Part shown: piece by piece, positions 29,653 through 32,691 of the stretch
How positions within the stretch are numbered: the stretch's first letter is position 1
Layout of the letters: each line of letters starts with the position of its first letter
DNA from: Marisediminicola senii
GTDB taxonomy: Bacteria > Actinomycetota > Actinomycetes > Actinomycetales > Microbacteriaceae
Direction: 5' to 3'
Assembly: GCF_011057645.1 (NCBI RefSeq)
Contig: NZ_JAALGE010000035.1
Location: forward strand, 1 to 32,691
DNA: 32,691 nt
The notes under the pieces: model-generated
What the model was told of the DNA's origin: nothing
Database searches by the model: none
The model's input: only the letters and a program-made list of their open reading frames with translations
Program-made: the position numbers and the translations under genes

Positions 29653-29688
29653 ATGAACGGTGACAGCACGGGGCGGGGCGGGCGATGA
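29653..29688 (+). CDS. Putative 11-codon leader ORF coupled to kwaA
   Basis: ATG 29653 opens MNGDSTGRGGR and stops at TGA 29686-29688, which overlaps the kwaA ATG as ATGA. The -10 hexamer seven bases upstream makes it the likely first codon of a leaderless transcript, so ribosomes would reach kwaA by termination-reinitiation. The G-rich stretch before kwaA could alternatively serve as a ribosome site without this peptide. The peptide itself need not have a function. Confidence 0.4.
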   Translation: MNGDSTGRGGR

Positions 29689-30206
29689 GGGAGAGCCTTG
29701 TCGGCGTCGGCCTGTTCGCGTCGGCGTTCAGTCCGGTGCTGGTCGCCCTGGCGCTGGTGAGCTCGCCGTTCGCCTCTCCCGTGGCGACGACGGCGCTCGT
29801 GGTGGCGTGCGCGTTGCCCGCCCTGCTCGTCGGGCTCGTGCTGCGCGGTGCCGGTCGCCTGCAGCTGAGCCGCATCCGCTACGCGAAGGTGCGGCACACC
29901 GACCGCGACGTGCTCACCTTCATGTCGTCGTTCGTGCTGCCGATCGCGGCCGCGTTCTTCGCGGACGACCCGCAGGCCTGGGCCGCCACGGGAGTGCTCC
30001 TGCTGTTGCTGGTGGTCGTCTACGTGCGGGGCAGGCTCTACCACCTCAACCCGATCCTCACCGTGCTCGGATTTCGCATCTTCGAGGTGGAGAGCGAGTC
30101 TGGCCTCGTGGTCACCGTGCTCAGCCGCAGGCGCGGCCTGCCGGCCGAGACGATGACCGCCACCCGGTTCAGCGACGAGCTGTACCTCGACCTGGAGAGA
30201 ACATGA
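29685..30206 (+). CDS. kwaA: Kiwa-like membrane protein KwaA
   Basis: A 173-residue protein with four predicted membrane helices (about residues 5-27, 34-54, 76-92 and 98-114) and a cytoplasmic C-terminal strand-rich part beginning LYHLNPILTVLGFRIFEVES, then GLVVTVLSRRRGLPAETM. Size, four helices, the SSFVLPIAA helix and the N-P-I-L-x-x-x-G-[FY] segment after the last helix fit KwaA, the membrane subunit of the Kiwa anti-phage system. KwaA senses phage action at the membrane and works with KwaB. The assignment leans on the next gene, a DUF4868 protein, which overlaps by ATGA. Without that partner this would be only a four-helix membrane protein. Confidence 0.7.
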   Translation: MRESLVGVGLFASAFSPVLVALALVSSPFASPVATTALVVACALPALLVGLVLRGAGRLQLSRIRYAKVRHTDRDVLTFMSSFVLPIAAAFFADDPQAWAATGVLLLLLVVVYVRGRLYHLNPILTVLGFRIFEVESESGLVVTVLSRRRGLPAETMTATRFSDELYLDLERT

Positions 30207-31165
30207 CCGACGTCGAGGCCGCGCGCGCCACGATCCTGGCGGCCATCGCCGCGGCCGAGGCGGGGCCCGCGCTCGCGAACTACCTGGTGCGGGGCGACTC
30301 GCTTGCCGATGGCGTCGCGAGCCGCGTCGACTTCGAGCGCGATGTCGCCGCCGAGGTGATCGTCGACGTGCTGGGGTTCGCCGGCCGGGTCGCGGACCGC
30401 GAGCTGCTGCCGTACGACCCGTCGTACCAGGTGTCTGCGGGGCAGGCGCTGGTCGACGACCTCGCCCAGGTGCCGCACCTGGCGGCGGTGCACGCACTCG
30501 TCACCGGGCCGGATCCGGAGCTCGATGCCGGCGGAAAGCCGGTCGTCGCGCTGGCGCACCGGGTCGACGGCCCGACCGGGCAGGCGATGGTGGCATACCG
30601 GGTGAAGGGGCCCGGCATTGCGACGAGGCGGGCCAGCGGCCTGCGCATCCTGGTTCCCCGGAGCGGCGTCTACGAACGCATCGATGCCGAGATCGTCTAC
30701 TACCAGCCCCGGTTCGACGTGCTCGTGGTCGACGGCGTGGTGGTGGTGACCGCGCCGACGACACTGCAGCGCGCGCTCGGCTCCGACTCCCGCGCCCGGG
30801 CGATGGCGAGGCAGACATTCGCCTCGGCCACCACGCGGCTCGACATCGACGGTGCAGCGGAGCTGGCCCAGGCCGTGGCCAGCGACCCGGCGATGATCGC
30901 CAAGATGGCGCAGCTCAGCCGCACCATCGACGCCGACCCGTCGTATGCCGAGGCCCTGACGACCGAGCGGCTGGTGGCCTTCCTCGACGCGAACCCGCAG
31001 ATTCCCATCGCCGTGGCGGGGGAGGGCGAGCAGCGACGACTGGTCTTCGAGGCGTCACCGCAGAAGCGCTACCTCATCCCCAAGGTGCTCGCCGATGACT
31101 TTCTGCGGTCGGAGCTCACCCAGCGGCAGTACGAGGCGGGATCGAAGCAGCGCATCGACGGGTGA
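30203..31165 (+). CDS. kwaB: Kiwa-like DUF4868 protein KwaB
   Basis: A 320-residue soluble protein, close to the ~315 residues of KwaB. DUF4868 features are a variable N-terminal half; a strand pair with RRASGLRILVPRSGVYERID and FDVLVVDGVVVVTAPTTLQ (residues ~171-189, the F-D-x-[FLV]-x-x-[DN]-x-x-x-x-[IV]-x motif); a helical segment; and the characteristic end KRYLIPKVLADDFLRSELTQ followed by RQYEAGSKQRI (residues ~291-318), where the family has L-x-D-D-[YF]-L-x-S-x-L-T. In Kiwa, KwaB binds DNA and acts with KwaA to block phage replication. Start ATG 30203 overlaps the kwaA stop. It is a diverged homologue from a high-GC host. Confidence 0.78.
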   Translation: MTDVEAARATILAAIAAAEAGPALANYLVRGDSLADGVASRVDFERDVAAEVIVDVLGFAGRVADRELLPYDPSYQVSAGQALVDDLAQVPHLAAVHALVTGPDPELDAGGKPVVALAHRVDGPTGQAMVAYRVKGPGIATRRASGLRILVPRSGVYERIDAEIVYYQPRFDVLVVDGVVVVTAPTTLQRALGSDSRARAMARQTFASATTRLDIDGAAELAQAVASDPAMIAKMAQLSRTIDADPSYAEALTTERLVAFLDANPQIPIAVAGEGEQRRLVFEASPQKRYLIPKVLADDFLRSELTQRQYEAGSKQRIDG

Positions 31166-31181
31166 CGGGCCGTCAGGCCCG
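31166..31181. terminator. Short hairpin across the convergent kwaB/phosphoesterase ends
   Basis: CGGGCC (31166-31171), loop GTCA, GGCCCG (31176-31181). It overlaps the stop codon of the phosphoesterase. The stem is only 6 bp, so termination would be weak. Confidence 0.35.
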
Positions 31182-31727
31182 CTTCGCCTTCACCGGGCGC
31201 GGGGGCAGGCGGTGCAGCATCACGTCGACCAGCGCTCCATCGGATGCCGTCGCCGTCAGGTACGTGCAGAACGGCTGCCGGCGGCGATCGGTCGGCGACC
31301 CCGGGTTCAGCAGGCGCAGCCCGCGAGGCGTGACGGTGTCCCACGGGATGTGGCTGTGGCCGAACACCAGCACGTCGAGGGCGGCGCCGTCGACTGCCGT
31401 GAAGCGGGCGTCGGCGCGGGCTTCGCGCCCGGTGGCGGCGCCGGTCTCGTGCGTGACGGCGAACCGCACGCCGCCGAGTTCGGCCACCGCGGTCTCGGGA
31501 AGGCGCGCGCGCAACTCGGGGCCATCGTTGTTGCCCCAGACCGCAACCAGGGCTGCGGAGCGCGCCTCGAGCTGATCGAGCAGCGCGGCATCCACCCAGT
31601 CACCGGCATGGATCACGGCGTCGGCGGAGTCGATCGCGGTCCAGAGCTCGGCCGGCAGGTCAGCCGCCCGCTTCGGGAGGTGCGTGTCGGCGATGATGAC
31701 GAGGCGCGTGCCGGGAGCGGCACTCAT
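31173..31727 (-). CDS. Metallophosphoesterase, YfcE/MJ0936 type
   Basis: A 184-residue calcineurin-like phosphodiesterase: LVIIADTHLPKR (D-x-H metal ligands), AVIHAGDWVD (G-D-x-x-D), AVWGNNDGPEL (G-N-N-D, the usual G-N-H/C-D variant), FAVTHETG (T-H-G-type ligand) and VLVFGHSHIPWD (G-H-x-H). All five di-metal motifs are present and in order. YfcE-like enzymes hydrolyse phosphodiesters such as bis-p-nitrophenyl phosphate in vitro; the natural substrate is unknown. The start overlaps the stop of the upstream DUF998 gene by ATGA, so both are one operon. Convergent with kwaB, 7 bases apart. Confidence 0.93.
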   Translation of the reverse strand: MSAAPGTRLVIIADTHLPKRAADLPAELWTAIDSADAVIHAGDWVDAALLDQLEARSAALVAVWGNNDGPELRARLPETAVAELGGVRFAVTHETGAATGREARADARFTAVDGAALDVLVFGHSHIPWDTVTPRGLRLLNPGSPTDRRRQPFCTYLTATASDGALVDVMLHRLPPRPVKAKRA

Positions 31728-32443
31728 GACGCGGTCGATGCCGGCGCCGCCGCCGCCGCGCGCCTCGCCCTGCCGTGCAGTACCGAGTCCCTGGCGCCCT
31801 TGACGAGCAGCCCGACCCCGGTGCCGATGGTCCAGGTGTTCAGCGGGTACACCGCGATGCGCTCGATGAGTCCGATGCCGAGTCCGAAATCAATGTCGTT
31901 GATGAGCAGCAGCGAGCCGACCAGCCCGACGATGCCGACGATGAGGATGGCGATGGCGTACCAGCGCCACTCTGCCGAGCGCAGCAGGAATGCGCCGAGC
32001 AGCACGATGCCGATGTTGCCCGCGCCGATGGCGAGGGTCGCAGCGAGGATGTGCAGCCAGTTGAGGTCTGCCTCGTAGAGGGCGAGGCTCTGGTGGAAGA
32101 CGCCGACGAAAAAGGTGCCGACCCCGGACAGCACCAGCGGGACTCCGGCGACCAGGCGGCGCGTGCGGTCGGGCAGGGTCAGCCGCACGACGAGGATGCT
32201 GCCGATGGTGAAGATACTGCCCTGGATGAGCAGGCCGGCGTTCATCAGGGGGTGCAGCGGCGAGCAGATGCGATCGCCGTCGACCACCGCGCAGTCGGAG
32301 AACCCGAGGTCGGAGATGAAGTTGCGCGCCCAGTCGTACGGCGGGTCGGTCCAGGCCATGGCGGCGATGAACTCGAACGCGAGGTAGACGAACCCGAGCA
32401 TGAGGATGGATCCGGCGACCAGGAGTCGTCTCTCGCGGCGCAT
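31724..32443 (-). CDS. DUF998 family membrane protein
   Basis: A 239-residue protein with six or seven predicted membrane helices. DUF998 features are a first helix with FVYLAFEFIAAMAW, then WARNFISDLGFSDCAVVDGD (the N-x-I-S-D-L-G motif), HPLMNAGLLIQGSIFTIGSI (H-P-x-M-N) and GVGTFFVGVFHQS (G-x-x-G-V-F-x). The C-terminus is Arg/Ala-rich. The family's function is unknown. ATG 32443 is supported by a TAGGCT hexamer six bases upstream. It is the first gene of a two-gene operon with the phosphoesterase. Confidence 0.9.
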   Translation of the reverse strand: MRRERRLLVAGSILMLGFVYLAFEFIAAMAWTDPPYDWARNFISDLGFSDCAVVDGDRICSPLHPLMNAGLLIQGSIFTIGSILVVRLTLPDRTRRLVAGVPLVLSGVGTFFVGVFHQSLALYEADLNWLHILAATLAIGAGNIGIVLLGAFLLRSAEWRWYAIAILIVGIVGLVGSLLLINDIDFGLGIGLIERIAVYPLNTWTIGTGVGLLVKGARDSVLHGRARRAAAAAPASTAS

Positions 32444-32449
32444 GGAATC

Positions 32450-32455
32450 AGCCTA
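32450..32455 (-). promoter_or_regulatory. -10-like hexamer, leaderless start
   Basis: On the minus strand TAGGCT (32455 to 32450) ends 6 nt before the ATG at 32443. Confidence 0.55.
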
Positions 32456-32561
32456 GGCGAGGGCACGATGGGCGAGCGCGCGCCGGTGGCGGGCGCGCAC
32501 GACGATGCCCGCGCCACCACCGGATCGGGGCGACGCGGGCATCGGTACTGCGGGTACTGCC

Positions 32562-32691
32562 GGGGGGGGGGGGGGGGGGGGGGCACGCCTGGGGGGGGCC
32601 CGGGGGGGGGGGGGGGGGGGTCCGGGTGGCGCGGGGGCGCACCCCCCGGGGCCGGCGGGCCGGGTCCCGGCCCCCGCCGGAGCGGGGGGGG
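32562..32691. other. Poly-G sequencing artefact at contig end
   Basis: Uninterrupted G runs of 22 (32562-32583), 8 (32591-32598) and 19 (32602-32620) bases are followed by G/C-only sequence. This is typical of dark-cycle poly-G in two-colour Illumina reads. No feature is called here; the real genome probably ends near 32560 in this contig. Confidence 0.9.

Noticed and set aside
29653-31165. A wider defence island around the Kiwa-like pair
   Set aside because: The neighbours (glycosyltransferase, metallophosphoesterase, DUF998) are not defence families. No integrase, tRNA or direct repeats mark an element.
32448-32642. Pro-rich minus-strand frames at the right end
   Set aside because: They are translations of poly-G artefact, not genes.

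Overview
The window is about 70% GC, with strong GC bias at third codon positions, many GTG starts, ATGA/GTGA gene overlaps and many actinobacterial families (DUF3054, DUF3072, DUF3097, FBP domain, actinobacterial CspA). This suggests a Gram-positive actinobacterium, probably of the family Microbacteriaceae; the family is an inference from gene content and style. It looks like a whole short-read assembly contig. The first 13 bases match the Nextera/Tn5 mosaic-end adapter, and the last ~130 bases are poly-G-rich sequence of the kind two-colour Illumina chemistry produces. Neither end should be read as biology.

Region by region. (1) 1-6712 is a divergent surface-glycan cluster: three overlapping glycosyltransferases leftwards (the last cut by the contig end), and rightwards a WcbI-type polysaccharide acetyltransferase, a GT-B glycosyltransferase and a GT2/galactosyltransferase-like enzyme. 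(2) 6723-9131 holds a flavin reductase, a DUF3054 membrane protein, a YtfJ/GerW-domain protein and a GAF-LuxR regulator. (3) 9196-12557 is a four-gene operon: class II ketose-bisphosphate aldolase, HAD phosphatase, DhaL and DhaK. It closes with a perfect 15-bp inverted repeat. (4) 12671-16864 carries a second DUF3054 protein, two VOC proteins, an EF-G-binding FBP protein, and a sugar-porter MFS gene followed by a HAD phosphatase. (5) 16963-25366 is mostly housekeeping or conserved hypothetical: a large methyltransferase, small proteins, DUF3072, cspA, DUF3097, a quinone-oxidoreductase-like enzyme flanked by two 16-bp repeat arrays, a Gly/Asp-tailed membrane protein, DedA and an acyl-CoA ligase. 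(6) 25428-26185 has PspC and GNAT genes. (7) 26249-29596 encodes an acyl-CoA dehydrogenase, a fused PIG-L deacetylase/NodS-like methyltransferase and a GT2. This enzyme set resembles the logic of Nod-factor synthesis. (8) 29653-31165 is a probable Kiwa-type anti-phage pair (four-TM KwaA-like protein plus DUF4868 KwaB-like protein), preceded by a tiny leader ORF that overlaps kwaA. (9) 31173-32443 has a metallophosphoesterase and a DUF998 membrane protein.

A recurring signal is a -10-like hexamer (mostly TANNNT) exactly 6-7 nt before a start codon at twelve genes, the signature of leaderless transcription in actinobacteria. It helped fix several starts and supports a 71-codon ORF that would otherwise be doubtful. 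The most interesting loci are the Kiwa-like pair with its coupled leader, the Nod-like three-gene cluster, and the DHA kinase/aldolase/phosphatase operon. Apart from the contig ends, no gene-free stretch exceeds 300 bases; the largest gap is the 272-bp divergent region at 2990-3261.
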